Of a stretch of DNA of 64,000 bases, positions 33,594 through 41,166 are shown in pieces. Position 1 is the stretch's first letter; every line of letters starts with the position of its first letter. The stretch is from Amycolatopsis sp. MtRt-6 (GTDB lineage Bacteria; Actinomycetota; Actinomycetes; Mycobacteriales; Pseudonocardiaceae): assembly GCF_017308975.1 (NCBI RefSeq), contig NZ_JADWPD010000043.1, positions 27,540 through 91,539 on the forward strand, written 5' to 3'. A program made the position numbers and the translations under genes. The notes under the pieces are model-generated. The model worked only from the letters and a program-made list of their open reading frames with translations, was not told the DNA's origin and ran no database searches.

Positions 33594-34901
33594 TCAGCGC
33601 AGGCAGTCGCCGGGGTCGCCGCGGGTCAGGGCCGGGTCGGACTGGGGGAAGGTGCGGGCCACGCCCGGGCCGGAGGACCGGTGCTCGAAGCGGACCGTCA
33701 CCCGGCCGTGGCCCGCGCCCTGGACCCAGCCCGTGCCGAACTCCGCGTGGACCACGTCGTCGCCCTGGCGCCACTCGGACGGCGCCGCGGGGGCCGGCGC
33801 CGGTGCGGCAGACTCCACCACCGGCACCGAAGCCGGCGCCGCCAGGCTGAACAGCGCGTCCTGGTGCGGCACCGAAAGCCCGCTGTAGGCCACCCCCGCC
33901 AGGCGGATGCCGCCGAACTCCGCCGGGTCGATCAGCAGGCGCTCCGCCGTCGCCGACAGCTCGGCCAGGTCGTCCGTGGGCGCCGAGATCGTCTCCGAGC
34001 GGGTCACCGTGTGCATGTCCGTGTGCCGCAGCTTGACCACCACCGTGCGGGCCACCCGGCCGGCCTTGCGCAGCCGCTGGTGCGCGCCCACCGCGATCCG
34101 GCGGACCTCCGCGCGCAACGTGGCCAGGTCCTTGATGTCGGTGTCGAACGTCGTCTCGGCGCTGACCTGCTTGGTCTCGGCGCGGCCGGCCACCGGGCGG
34201 TCGTCGGCGCCGGTCGCCAGGCGACGCAGGTCGCGGCCGACGACGCCGCCGAGCGTGGCCACCGCGTCCGGTTCGGACAGTGCCGCCAGCTGCCCGAGCG
34301 TCTGGACGCCGATGAACCGCAGCTTCCCCTCGGCGACCGGGCCGATGCCCCACAGCGCGCGCACCGGCAGCGGCGCGAGGAACTCCCGTTCGGTGCCCTG
34401 CGGCACCACCAGCAGCCCGTCCGGCTTGGCTTCGTCGGAGGCGATCTTCGCGATCTGCTTGCCGTTGCCCGCCCCGATCGACGCCACCAGGCCGGTTTCC
34501 GCGCGGATCCGCGCCCGCAAGGCGGCACAGAACGAAGTCACCTCTTCAAGCGACGCACCCGCGAGCGAGGGCGGTTCGGCGAAGGCCTCGTCGAGCGAGA
34601 TCTTCTCCAGCACCGGCGCGACCTCGGTGACGACCGCGAAGACCTCCTGGCTGAGGCGCTCGTAGACGCGGAACCGCGGCGGCACGATGACGCCGTTCGC
34701 CGGCAGCAGCCGCCGGGCCTGGGCCATCGGCATCGCCGAGCGGATGCCGAACGCCCGCGACTCGTAGCTCGCCCCGGCGACGACACCCCGCGGCCCGGTC
34801 CCGCCGACGAGCACCGGGCGCCCGGCCAGCGTCGGGCGGGTGAGCTGCTCGGCCGACGCGTAGAAGGCGTCCAGGTCGAGGTGGATGACCCAGCGGGCCA
34901 C
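33594..34901 (-). CDS. dinB: DNA polymerase IV (DinB) with C-terminal Tudor-like extension
   Basis: 435 residues from GTG 34901, one base after the upstream regulator's stop. Y-family translesion polymerase: IHLDLDAFYASAEQL supplies the first metal Asp residues and the steric-gate region, KISLDEAF (about 104) the second catalytic Asp/Glu, then the thumb (GIGNG-like IGAGNGKQIAKIASD) and little finger (VVVKLRHTDMHTVTRS). After the polymerase core, residues about 377-435 form an added domain (WRQGDDVVHAEFGTGWVQG...VTVRFE). It resembles the Tudor-like C-terminus of UvrD/PcrA. It is the last gene of a five-gene run with an ABC exporter. Confidence 0.93.
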   Translation of the reverse strand: MARWVIHLDLDAFYASAEQLTRPTLAGRPVLVGGTGPRGVVAGASYESRAFGIRSAMPMAQARRLLPANGVIVPPRFRVYERLSQEVFAVVTEVAPVLEKISLDEAFAEPPSLAGASLEEVTSFCAALRARIRAETGLVASIGAGNGKQIAKIASDEAKPDGLLVVPQGTEREFLAPLPVRALWGIGPVAEGKLRFIGVQTLGQLAALSEPDAVATLGGVVGRDLRRLATGADDRPVAGRAETKQVSAETTFDTDIKDLATLRAEVRRIAVGAHQRLRKAGRVARTVVVKLRHTDMHTVTRSETISAPTDDLAELSATAERLLIDPAEFGGIRLAGVAYSGLSVPHQDALFSLAAPASVPVVESAAPAPAPAAPSEWRQGDDVVHAEFGTGWVQGAGHGRVTVRFEHRSSGPGVARTFPQSDPALTRGDPGDCLR

Positions 34902-34902
34902 G

Positions 34903-35214
34903 TCAGTCCCCGCCGGTGGCGTCCAGCAGCTGGTGCAGCGCCTTGGTGTAGCTCTCGAACGCGGCCCGGCCGGCCGTGGTGAGCCGGACGAGGGTGACCG
35001 GCGTGCGGTGCTCGTAGGCCTTGGTGATCTCGACGTACTCGGCGTCTTCGAGCTTGCGCAGGTGCGTCGAGAGGTTGCCGGCCGTCATGTCCAGCAGTTG
35101 CTGCAGCCGCGGGAAGGTGATCTGATCGCCGGCCCGCAGCCCGGCGAGGGCGACCGTGACCCGCAGCCGCGCCTGGGCGTGGATGACCGGGTCGAGCTGG
35201 GGCAGTTCGCTCAT
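34903..35214 (-). CDS. Winged-helix transcriptional regulator
   Basis: 103 residues; the ATG at 35214 overlaps the upstream gene's stop (TGATG). It is a single winged-helix domain: ARLRVTVALAGL, ITFPRLQQLLDMTAGNLSTHLRKLEDAEYVEITKAYEHRTPVTLVRLTTAGRAAFESY. This is the compact MarR/PadR-like type common beside ABC-2 exporters in actinobacteria. No ligand domain is present, so control may come from dimer or redox changes or a partner. The 35214 membrane protein is its immediate partner. The paired operators at 37537-37578 are its probable target. Confidence 0.85.
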   Translation of the reverse strand: MSELPQLDPVIHAQARLRVTVALAGLRAGDQITFPRLQQLLDMTAGNLSTHLRKLEDAEYVEITKAYEHRTPVTLVRLTTAGRAAFESYTKALHQLLDATGGD

Positions 35215-35834
35215 CAGCAGCCGGTCTTCTCGCGGGCGAAGTAGACGATCGCGGCGAGCAGGAACCCGCCGCCGCCGCAGAGGGCCAGCACCAGGAAGTT
35301 GGCCGGGAACCCGACCACCACGCTGAGCCCCGCGGAGACGATCATCCACGCGCCGAGCCCGTACATCAGCTTGTCCTGCCACACCGTGCCACCGGCGAGG
35401 TACAGCACGCCGGTCAGCAGCAGCCAGGTCCCGGACCACAGCAGCGACACCTGGTCGGAAGCGAGCGAGCCGAACTGCGTGATCCGGATGTCGATGACCA
35501 TCAACCCGGCGGAGGCGATCGCCCAGCTGTAGCCGTACATCGCGCCGACGGTCCGCGACGGACCGCGGATCCCCCGCCCGGCCCGGGCGCTGACGTAACC
35601 GGTGTAGGCGATGGCGGCGGCGAACAGCACGGCGACGAGCACGCCGCCGACCCAGCCGGGGATCGCGACACCGGGCTGCACCGCCACGTAGGTGAAGCCC
35701 CACCCGACGATCCAGGCGAAGGCCCAGGCGGCGAGCATCCGCGCCGGGCCCCCACCCAGTTCCCGGCGGTTCTGCCGGGTCTGCCGGGCGATCAGGTTCA
35801 GCGACTCCTCGGCCGACATCGGCTCGTCTTCCAC
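35214..35834 (-). CDS. Integral membrane protein coupled to the winged-helix regulator
   Basis: 206 residues from GTG 35834, which has a strong GGAGGAGGG nine bases upstream; ATG 35819 five codons on is an alternative. A charged N-terminal helix (SLNLIARQTRQNRRELGGGPAR) is followed by six hydrophobic helices paired as three hairpins. Families of this layout are often encoded with a small winged-helix protein in actinobacteria. They may sense membrane state or sequester the regulator, but no function has been shown that I can cite. Confidence 0.75.
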   Translation of the reverse strand: MEDEPMSAEESLNLIARQTRQNRRELGGGPARMLAAWAFAWIVGWGFTYVAVQPGVAIPGWVGGVLVAVLFAAAIAYTGYVSARAGRGIRGPSRTVGAMYGYSWAIASAGLMVIDIRITQFGSLASDQVSLLWSGTWLLLTGVLYLAGGTVWQDKLMYGLGAWMIVSAGLSVVVGFPANFLVLALCGGGGFLLAAIVYFAREKTGC

Positions 35835-35891
35835 CTGGTTCGCCCTCCTCCCGTGCGGACCCCAAAATCCTGCACGGAAGTTAACACGCAT

Positions 35892-36623
35892 TCACAGCCG
35901 CGCCGTGTCCAGCCGGAACCGGCGCATGACGACCAGGGCGGGCACGATCAGCCAGCCCGCGAGCACGAGCACCGCGAGGCCCACCCCGCCCGCGTGGGCC
36001 AGCGGTTCCAGGCCGACCCGCCCGAGCCAGTACGTCGGGAAGAAGTGCGCGAGCGTCGCCATCCAGTCCGGGAGGACGTAGAGCGGGATCCACAGGCCAC
36101 CGAGCATGCCCAGCGGCATCATCAGCGCGCCGGTGACCGCGCCGACCGTGTCACCCTTGCCGAACAGCCCGATGGCCAGGCCCAGCACCGCGAACGGGAG
36201 CACGCCGAGCCACAGCGACACCAGCACCAGGCCCCACTGCGCGGCCGTCATGTGCACGCCCATCGCCAGGCCGGCGAGGAACACCACCACGAGGACCGGC
36301 AGTGCCACGGCCATCGCCGAGAGCACCTTGACGACCAGGTAGCCGGGGCCGCGCATCGGCGTGAGCCGCAGCTGCCGCTGCCAGCCGTCGGTGCGCTCCT
36401 GCGCCACCCGGGTGCCGGTGAACAGCGCGCCGCCGCTCGCGCCGTACGCGGCCAGGTTGATCATGGTCTGCACGTCGGAGGGCAGGCCGTTCGGCGTGAC
36501 GAGCTTGCCGAAGATGGAACCGAACAGCACGAACATCGCCACCGGCATGCCGATGGTGAAGATGGTGAACTGCGGGCTGCGGACGATCCGCTTGATCTCC
36601 AGGCTCAGGTACGTCGTGTTCAC
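35892..36623 (-). CDS. ABC-2 type transporter permease
   Basis: 243 residues from GTG 36623, overlapping the ATPase stop (GTGA). Six hydrophobic helices. An N-terminal cytosolic stretch (YLSLEIKRIVRSPQFTIF), GGALFTGTRVAQERTDGWQRQLRLTP and MMPLGMLGGLWIPLYVLPDWM are typical of the drug/polyketide-antibiotic exporter (DrrB-like) class. With the ATPase at 36620 it should form an exporter; the substrate is unknown. A 57-base gap separates it from the membrane protein and regulator pair downstream. Confidence 0.88.
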   Translation of the reverse strand: MNTTYLSLEIKRIVRSPQFTIFTIGMPVAMFVLFGSIFGKLVTPNGLPSDVQTMINLAAYGASGGALFTGTRVAQERTDGWQRQLRLTPMRGPGYLVVKVLSAMAVALPVLVVVFLAGLAMGVHMTAAQWGLVLVSLWLGVLPFAVLGLAIGLFGKGDTVGAVTGALMMPLGMLGGLWIPLYVLPDWMATLAHFFPTYWLGRVGLEPLAHAGGVGLAVLVLAGWLIVPALVVMRRFRLDTARL

Positions 36624-37519
36624 GCGGCGGCCTCCTCGGCGGTCAGCGCCAGGAAGGCCTCTTCGAGGCCGAGCGCGGTGATTTCGATGTCGGACGCGGC
36701 CGGGTGGGCCGCGAGCAGGGCGCGGATCGCGGCGTCGGAGTCGGCGCAGGCCAGCTCGGCCCGGCCGCCGCGCAGCTGCACGCTCGTGACGCCGCGAAGC
36801 GTGGCCAGCCCGGCTTCGGTCGCGCCGGGCACGACGGCCTTGAGCACCCGGCCGGACACCGCGGCCCGGACCTCGGCGACCGGGCCGTCGGCGACGACGG
36901 CGCCGTGGCGCATCAGCACGACGCGGTCGGCGTAGTCCTCGGCTTCGGCGAGGTAGTGCGTGGCGAACAGCACGGTCCGGCCGCCGGCGGCGAACTCGCG
37001 GATGGCCGCCCAGAAGGCGCGCCTGCCGTCGACGTCCATCGCCGCGGTGGGCTCGTCGAGCACGAGCAGCTGCGGGTCGCCGGCCAGGGCGAGCGCGAAC
37101 CGGACGCGCTGGCGTTCCCCGCCGGACAGCTTGCCGCAGCGGCGTTTCACGAGCTTTTCGAGCCCGGCCCTGGCGATCACCTCGCCGGCGGGCAGCGGCT
37201 TCTCGTGCGTCGAGACGATCAGGCCGACGATCTCGCCGACGGTGACGTCCGGCAGCAGCGCGCCGTTCTGCATCATCGCGCCGACGAGCCCCCGGTCGAC
37301 GGCGGCACGCGCGGTGCCACCCGCGACGGTGACCTCCCCCGCGTCCGGCTTGGTCAGACCGAGCAGCATGTCGACGGTGGTCGACTTGCCCGCGCCGTTC
37401 GGCCCGAGCAGCGCGACGACCTCGCCGCGCGCGACCTCGACGGACACCCCGTCGACCGCCGTGACCTGCCCGAACCGTTTGGTGAGGCCGTGGAGCGCGA
37501 ACGCCGGTCCCCCAGTCAT
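36620..37519 (-). CDS. ABC exporter ATPase (DrrA-like)
   Basis: 299 residues from ATG 37519, with AGGAGGAC upstream. Walker A LGPNGAGKST (about residue 44), Q-loop MMQNGALL, signature LSGGERQRVRFALAL, Walker B LLVLDEPTAAMD, and the H-loop in LFATHYLAEAEDYADR. The C-terminal domain (about 220-299) is typical of drug exporters. It is the first gene of the run ATPase, permease, membrane protein, regulator, dinB. Twin ACTTTG/CAAAGT palindromes lie just upstream. Confidence 0.92.
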   Translation of the reverse strand: MTGGPAFALHGLTKRFGQVTAVDGVSVEVARGEVVALLGPNGAGKSTTVDMLLGLTKPDAGEVTVAGGTARAAVDRGLVGAMMQNGALLPDVTVGEIVGLIVSTHEKPLPAGEVIARAGLEKLVKRRCGKLSGGERQRVRFALALAGDPQLLVLDEPTAAMDVDGRRAFWAAIREFAAGGRTVLFATHYLAEAEDYADRVVLMRHGAVVADGPVAEVRAAVSGRVLKAVVPGATEAGLATLRGVTSVQLRGGRAELACADSDAAIRALLAAHPAASDIEITALGLEEAFLALTAEEAAA

Positions 37520-37536
37520 GGCGTCCTCCTTCCTGG

Positions 37537-37578
37537 ACTTTGTATCGCAAAGTTGCTGCGCACTTTGTAACACAAAGT
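37537..37578 (-). promoter_or_regulatory. Tandem palindromic operator upstream of the ABC exporter operon
   Basis: ACTTTG-TATCG-CAAAGT (37537-37553) and ACTTTGT-AAC-ACAAAGT (37562-37578) share the same 17-base frame, with centres 25 bases apart, 18 bases upstream of the ATPase start codon. This is a textbook layout for cooperative repressor dimers. The winged-helix protein at 34903 is the likely binder (inference). Confidence 0.75.
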
Positions 37579-37615
37579 CCCCGAAGATTCAAAGCCCCCG
37601 GCGCCGGAAAGCAAG

Positions 37616-37672
37616 AGCGCCCCAATGTGGCCTTGGTTGCGTTGAACGCACCGAAGGCCACATTGGGGCGCT
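37616..37672. repeat. 57-bp modular palindromic repeat (one-unit form)
   Basis: It consists of the 37-base left part and 20-base right part of the element at 19354 with one 30-base module absent. It folds as an imperfect hairpin, AGCGCCCCAATGTGGCCTT against AAGGCCACATTGGGGCGCT. It sits between the exporter promoter and the end of the peptidase gene. Confidence 0.85.
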
Positions 37673-37689
37673 TGGGGCGATCGGCCGGG

Positions 37690-39261
37690 TCAGCCGGTGA
37701 ACCGCCCGGCGACCATGCCGTACGTCGCCGCGACGTCGGCCTTCGCGGCCGTCGGGGCCGGCGGCGTCGGCTGCGGCAGCGGCGCGCACTCGACGTCGGC
37801 CGTGCGGCCCGGCTTGCGGGCCGGGAGCGCCCCCGTCGCCAGGTAGTCGGCGATCTTGTTGTCGACGCACGCGTTGCCGCGCGGGGTGATCGCGTGGCTG
37901 GTGCCGCCCGGCTCCGCGATCAGCGAAGCACCCGGGAACCGGCTGCGGACCTCGAGGCTGCCTTCGTACGGCGTCGCCGCGTCGAGCGTCTCGTCGATCA
38001 TCAGCACGCTCTGCACGCCCCGGCCGTCGATCTTGGTCGGCTTTCCGGCCTTGGCGGGCCAGTACAGGCAGGGCGCGTTGAACCACGCGTTCTGCCAGGT
38101 GAAGTACGGCGCCTTGGCGAAGGTCTGCCAGTTGTCGCGCTTCCACTGGTTCCAGCTCTGCGGCCACTGGACGTCGGTGCACTGCACGGCGAGGTAGACG
38201 GCGTAGCCGTTGTCGTCGCCGCGGCCGCCGAAGGTCTCGAACAGCGTCTTCCAGTTCTGCCAGTCACCCTTGTTGACGAACCGGGACAGCGCGTCGCCCA
38301 GCAACGTCCACCGCAGCTGGTAGTAGCTGGCCTGCTGGATGACGTCGAGGATCTCGTCCGGCCCGATCACGCCGCCGGCCGGGGCGAACTGGGCCTTGAG
38401 CAGCTGCTCGTTGACGACCCGCCGCACCGCGGCCTGGGTCTTGCCGAGGTGGTAGACGTCGTCGTGCTGGGCGAGCCAGCCGAACCAGATCAGGAGGTTC
38501 CGGTCGAAGGCGACGTCCTGGTCGAGGTTGTTGCCATACCAGACGCCGCGCGGGTCGACGGTCGAGTCGAGCACCATCCGGCGGACGTTCTGCGGGTACA
38601 GCGAGCCGTAGACCTGGCCGAGGTAGGTGCCGTAGGAGTAGCCGTAGAAGTTCAGCTGCCGCTGGCCGAGCGCCTTCCGGATGGAGTCCATGTCCTGGAC
38701 CGTGTCGGTCGTCTTCATGTTCTCCAGCAGCGCGCGCGAGTTGTTCTTCGCGCAGGCTTCGGCGTACCCCTTGGACCGGTCGAGCCAGGTCTTCTCCAGC
38801 TGCGGGGTGAACGGCACGTACTGCGGCCGGTTGTAGTCCATGTAGTTCGGGTCGCAGCTCAGCGCGGGCTTGCTGGCGCCGACGCCACGCGGGTCGAAGC
38901 CGATCCAGTCGTAGGCGTCGCCGGCGTGGTTGGGCACGCGCGGGCCGCGGGTGGCCAGCAGCAGGCCGGACCCGCCGGGGCCACCGGGGTTCGTGAGCAT
39001 GACGCCCTGGTATTGCGCGTCGGGCACCTTGTGCTTGACGCGGCTGAGCGCGAGCTGGACCTGCTCGCCGGCCGGCTTGCGGTAGTCGAGCGGCACCGCG
39101 AGGTACCCGCACTCGGCGCCGGCGGCGACCAGCGTGGGATCGGTGCACGGTCCCCAGGCGATCGACGCCTGCCCCGCGGGTGCGGCGCTCGCGGCGGGTG
39201 CCGCCACGAGCGCGGACGCCACCGCGGCGGCGGCCACCGTGGCGAAGAGGGCACGTTTCAC
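37690..39261 (-). CDS. Secreted TAP-like alpha/beta-hydrolase peptidase
   Basis: 523 residues with a Sec signal (MKRALFATVAAAAVASALVAA, cleavage near ASA-AP). An alpha/beta hydrolase of the Streptomyces SlpD/tripeptidyl aminopeptidase group. Oxyanion loop NPGGPGGSG, nucleophile elbow GYSYG (Ser near residue 210), Asp in MIDETLDAATPYEG, and His in GGTSHAI, the last two within the C-terminal TAP-like domain. It removes short peptides from the N-termini of extracellular proteins or hydrolyses related esters. It appears monocistronic. Confidence 0.9.
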   Translation of the reverse strand: MKRALFATVAAAAVASALVAAPAASAAPAGQASIAWGPCTDPTLVAAGAECGYLAVPLDYRKPAGEQVQLALSRVKHKVPDAQYQGVMLTNPGGPGGSGLLLATRGPRVPNHAGDAYDWIGFDPRGVGASKPALSCDPNYMDYNRPQYVPFTPQLEKTWLDRSKGYAEACAKNNSRALLENMKTTDTVQDMDSIRKALGQRQLNFYGYSYGTYLGQVYGSLYPQNVRRMVLDSTVDPRGVWYGNNLDQDVAFDRNLLIWFGWLAQHDDVYHLGKTQAAVRRVVNEQLLKAQFAPAGGVIGPDEILDVIQQASYYQLRWTLLGDALSRFVNKGDWQNWKTLFETFGGRGDDNGYAVYLAVQCTDVQWPQSWNQWKRDNWQTFAKAPYFTWQNAWFNAPCLYWPAKAGKPTKIDGRGVQSVLMIDETLDAATPYEGSLEVRSRFPGASLIAEPGGTSHAITPRGNACVDNKIADYLATGALPARKPGRTADVECAPLPQPTPPAPTAAKADVAATYGMVAGRFTG

Positions 39262-39390
39262 TGATTTCTCCCTTTTACCTGCGTCTTCGGGCGAGAGAAC
39301 CCTATTCCCGCAGGGGGTCCGGCGGGACGTCTGAGCGCGAACGCCCTACGAAAGGCGGAAATCGGGTGGCGCCGGCGTTCCGGGATCCCG

Positions 39391-39396
39391 TACGGT
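39391..39396 (+). promoter_or_regulatory. -10 element of the macrolide leader transcript
   Basis: TACGGT, six bases before the ATG of the leader peptide at 39403, so the transcript would be leaderless. An AT-richer patch (GGAAATCGGG) just upstream of where a -35 would sit could be a WhiB7-type site; that is a guess. Confidence 0.45.
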
Positions 39397-39402
39397 CGTC
39401 TC

Positions 39403-39435
39403 ATGATCTACTTCATCCGGCTCCGCCTCGCCTGA
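39403..39435 (+). CDS. Ten-residue leader peptide MIYFIRLRLA controlling the macrolide glycosyltransferase
   Basis: A complete ATG-to-TGA frame, 91 bases upstream of the glycosyltransferase. It ends in Arg-Leu-Arg-Leu-Ala, and R-L-R is the +x+ motif at which macrolide-bound ribosomes are known to stall, best known from ErmDL (MRLR). The ATG sits six bases from a -10 box, so the peptide would be translated from a leaderless message. A long-range stem starts at its stop codon. I infer that macrolide-dependent stalling here frees expression of the downstream resistance gene. Too short to be proven from composition alone. Confidence 0.7.
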   Translation: MIYFIRLRLA

Positions 39436-39505
39436 GACGGCGTGACCGCCGGGCCGCCCGCCGACCGGGCCGGCCCCTTCATCTGCGCGCCGTCTGTTCT
39501 TTCTC
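39435..39505 (+). promoter_or_regulatory. Attenuator hairpin between leader peptide and glycosyltransferase
   Basis: AGACGGCG (39435-39442) pairs with CGCCGTCT (39488-39495), enclosing a GC-rich inner hairpin (GGGCCG 39451 with CGGCCC 39471). The T-rich GTTCTTTCT follows, as in a factor-independent terminator. CGCC within the leader codons (39424-39427) can pair with GGCG of the left arm, so the ribosome's position could switch structures. Confidence 0.55.
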
Positions 39506-39526
39506 GCTTGCCCTTGAAGGAGCACC

Positions 39527-40699
39527 ATGCTGCGCAAACACATAGTCATGGTCGGCTGCACCGCGCCGAGCCACATCTACCCCTCGCTGGGCGTGATCGC
39601 CGAGCTGGTCCGCCGGGGCCACCGGGTGTCCTACGTCGTCGGCGAACCGCTGGCGTCCCTCGTCGCCCCCACGGGCGCCGAGGTGGTCACGCACCCGACG
39701 ATCTTCCCGCTCGGCGAGGCGGCGGTGTGGCCGGACGACCCGGCCGACGCGATGCGCGTCTTCCTCGACGAAGCCATCGCGATCCACCCGTCGCTGCTCG
39801 ACCGGTTCGACACCGACCGGCCCGACCTGGTGCTGTACGACATCGGCGGCCTGGGTGCCCCGCTGCTGGCTCTCCGGTACGGCGTGCCGGCGGTGCAGCT
39901 GTCGCCGACTCTGGTGGCGTGGGAGGGCTACGACGAGGACATGGCCGAGGTGATGGCGCCGATCAAGACGTCACCGTCCGGTGTGGACTACGCGACGACG
40001 TTGGCGAAGTGGCTTTCGTCCCACGGCGTTTCGGCCGATCCCTGGGAGTGGCTCGGGCGCCCGGAGCGGGTGCTTTCGCTGATCCCGCGGGCCATGCAGC
40101 CCCAGGCGGACCGGGTCGGACCGCACGTGCGGTTCGTCGGGCCGTGCCTGGATCCCGCGCGGCTGGCCGACCGTTCGTGGACGCCGCCGTCATCGGGACG
40201 CCCGGTGCTGCTGGTGTCGTTCGGGACGGCGTTCAACGACCAGCTTCCGGTGTACCAGGCCTGCGTCTCGGCGTTCGCCGACGACTGGCACGTGGTGATC
40301 TCGCTGGGGAAGCACGTCTCGCCGGACGCCCTCGGGCCGTTGCCTTCGTCGGTGGAGGTGTACGAGAGCGTCCCGCAGCTGGCGGTGCTGGAAGCGGCGT
40401 CGGCGTTCATCACGCACGCCGGGATGGGCGGGGCCACGGAAGCGCTGTGGTTCGGCGTCCCGATGGTGGCGATTCCGCAGGCGGCTGACCAGTTCGGCAA
40501 CGCGGCCCAGCTGGAGTCGCTGGGCGTGGGCCGGCACCTGCCGGCGGAGTCGGTGACTGCCGAGTCGCTGCGCGAGGCGGTCGACGAGGTGTCCTCGTCG
40601 GCTTCGGTGGCCGCGCGGCTGGCGGAGCTGAAGGCGGAGATCCGCGGCCACGGCGGGGTTTCCCTCGCCGCGGACGCCGTGGAGTCCTTTGTAGAGTGA
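39527..40699 (+). CDS. Macrolide-type glycosyltransferase (GT1/MGT family)
   Basis: 390 residues; GAAGGAG precedes the ATG. GT-B fold: an N-terminal acceptor domain begins HIVMVGCTAPSHIYPSLGVIAEL with the catalytic His (GCTAPSH). The C-terminal UDP-sugar domain has VLLVSFGTAFNDQ, then FITHAGMGGATEALWFGVPMVAIPQAADQFGNA, the GT1 signature with the His and the final Asp-Gln that bind the sugar nucleotide. MGT enzymes inactivate macrolides by glycosylating the desosamine 2'-OH; others act on flavonoids or polyketides. The macrolide-arrest leader peptide upstream strongly favours a macrolide-resistance role. Confidence 0.88.
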   Translation: MLRKHIVMVGCTAPSHIYPSLGVIAELVRRGHRVSYVVGEPLASLVAPTGAEVVTHPTIFPLGEAAVWPDDPADAMRVFLDEAIAIHPSLLDRFDTDRPDLVLYDIGGLGAPLLALRYGVPAVQLSPTLVAWEGYDEDMAEVMAPIKTSPSGVDYATTLAKWLSSHGVSADPWEWLGRPERVLSLIPRAMQPQADRVGPHVRFVGPCLDPARLADRSWTPPSSGRPVLLVSFGTAFNDQLPVYQACVSAFADDWHVVISLGKHVSPDALGPLPSSVEVYESVPQLAVLEAASAFITHAGMGGATEALWFGVPMVAIPQAADQFGNAAQLESLGVGRHLPAESVTAESLREAVDEVSSSASVAARLAELKAEIRGHGGVSLAADAVESFVE

Positions 40700-40705
40700 C
40701 CAGCG

Positions 40706-40738
40706 CGGCGGCCGTCACCGGTTCGGTGGCGGCCGCCG
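40706..40738. terminator. Bidirectional hairpin terminator
   Basis: CGGCGGCCGTCACC / GGTGGCGGCCGCCG with one G-T type mismatch and a five-base loop, between the converging genes ending at 40699 and 40742. Confidence 0.7.
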
Positions 40739-40741
40739 TCG

Positions 40742-41122
40742 CTAGCCGTGGCGCCGCACGAACGCGTCGATCAGCTGCTGCCGCTCGGCCGTCGTCGCGC
40801 GTTCCAGCTCGACGGTGTCCCCGTCGATCGTCACCTTGATCTTGTGCTTGCCCGCCTGGCGGCCCAGCCAGTCGCGCAGCGTGTCGACGAGCCCCGGGAA
40901 CACGCCGCCGGCCGCGCTGAACGCCACCATCAGCGAGCCGATCGTCACCGGGTCCGCGCCCTTCGCCCCCGGTGGGAGCTCGGCCGCGACCGGCAGCAGG
41001 TCGACGTCCAGCTCACCCAGCTCGGCGCGCAGCCGGCGGGCCAGCCGGTCGAGCTCCTCGGCGTCCGAGTCGCCGTCCGCCTCGAGCCGCACCAGGGCGC
41101 GCTGCGTGTCCGGTTCGGTCAT
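40742..41122 (-). CDS. EACC1-like effector-associated small protein (orphan)
   Basis: 126 residues from ATG 41122; ATG 41131 is also possible. The sequence pattern is VRLEADGDSDAEELDRLARRLRAEL..., DPVTIGSLMVAFSAAGGVFPGLVDTLRDWLG, KIKVTIDGDTVELERATTAERQQLIDAFV. This matches my memory of the effector-associated constant component EACC1, found with caspase- or trypsin-type effectors and STAND proteins in bacterial conflict systems. Here no such effector adjoins it; the upstream neighbour, 44 bases away, is the PLP-PAS-HTH fusion. The central hydrophobic helix could insert in a membrane or pack in an assembly. Confidence 0.68.
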   Translation of the reverse strand: MTEPDTQRALVRLEADGDSDAEELDRLARRLRAELGELDVDLLPVAAELPPGAKGADPVTIGSLMVAFSAAGGVFPGLVDTLRDWLGRQAGKHKIKVTIDGDTVELERATTAERQQLIDAFVRRHG

Positions 41123-41166
41123 GCGCGCCATGGTGCGCCCGGACCGACCGGCAGGCAAGACCCCGA

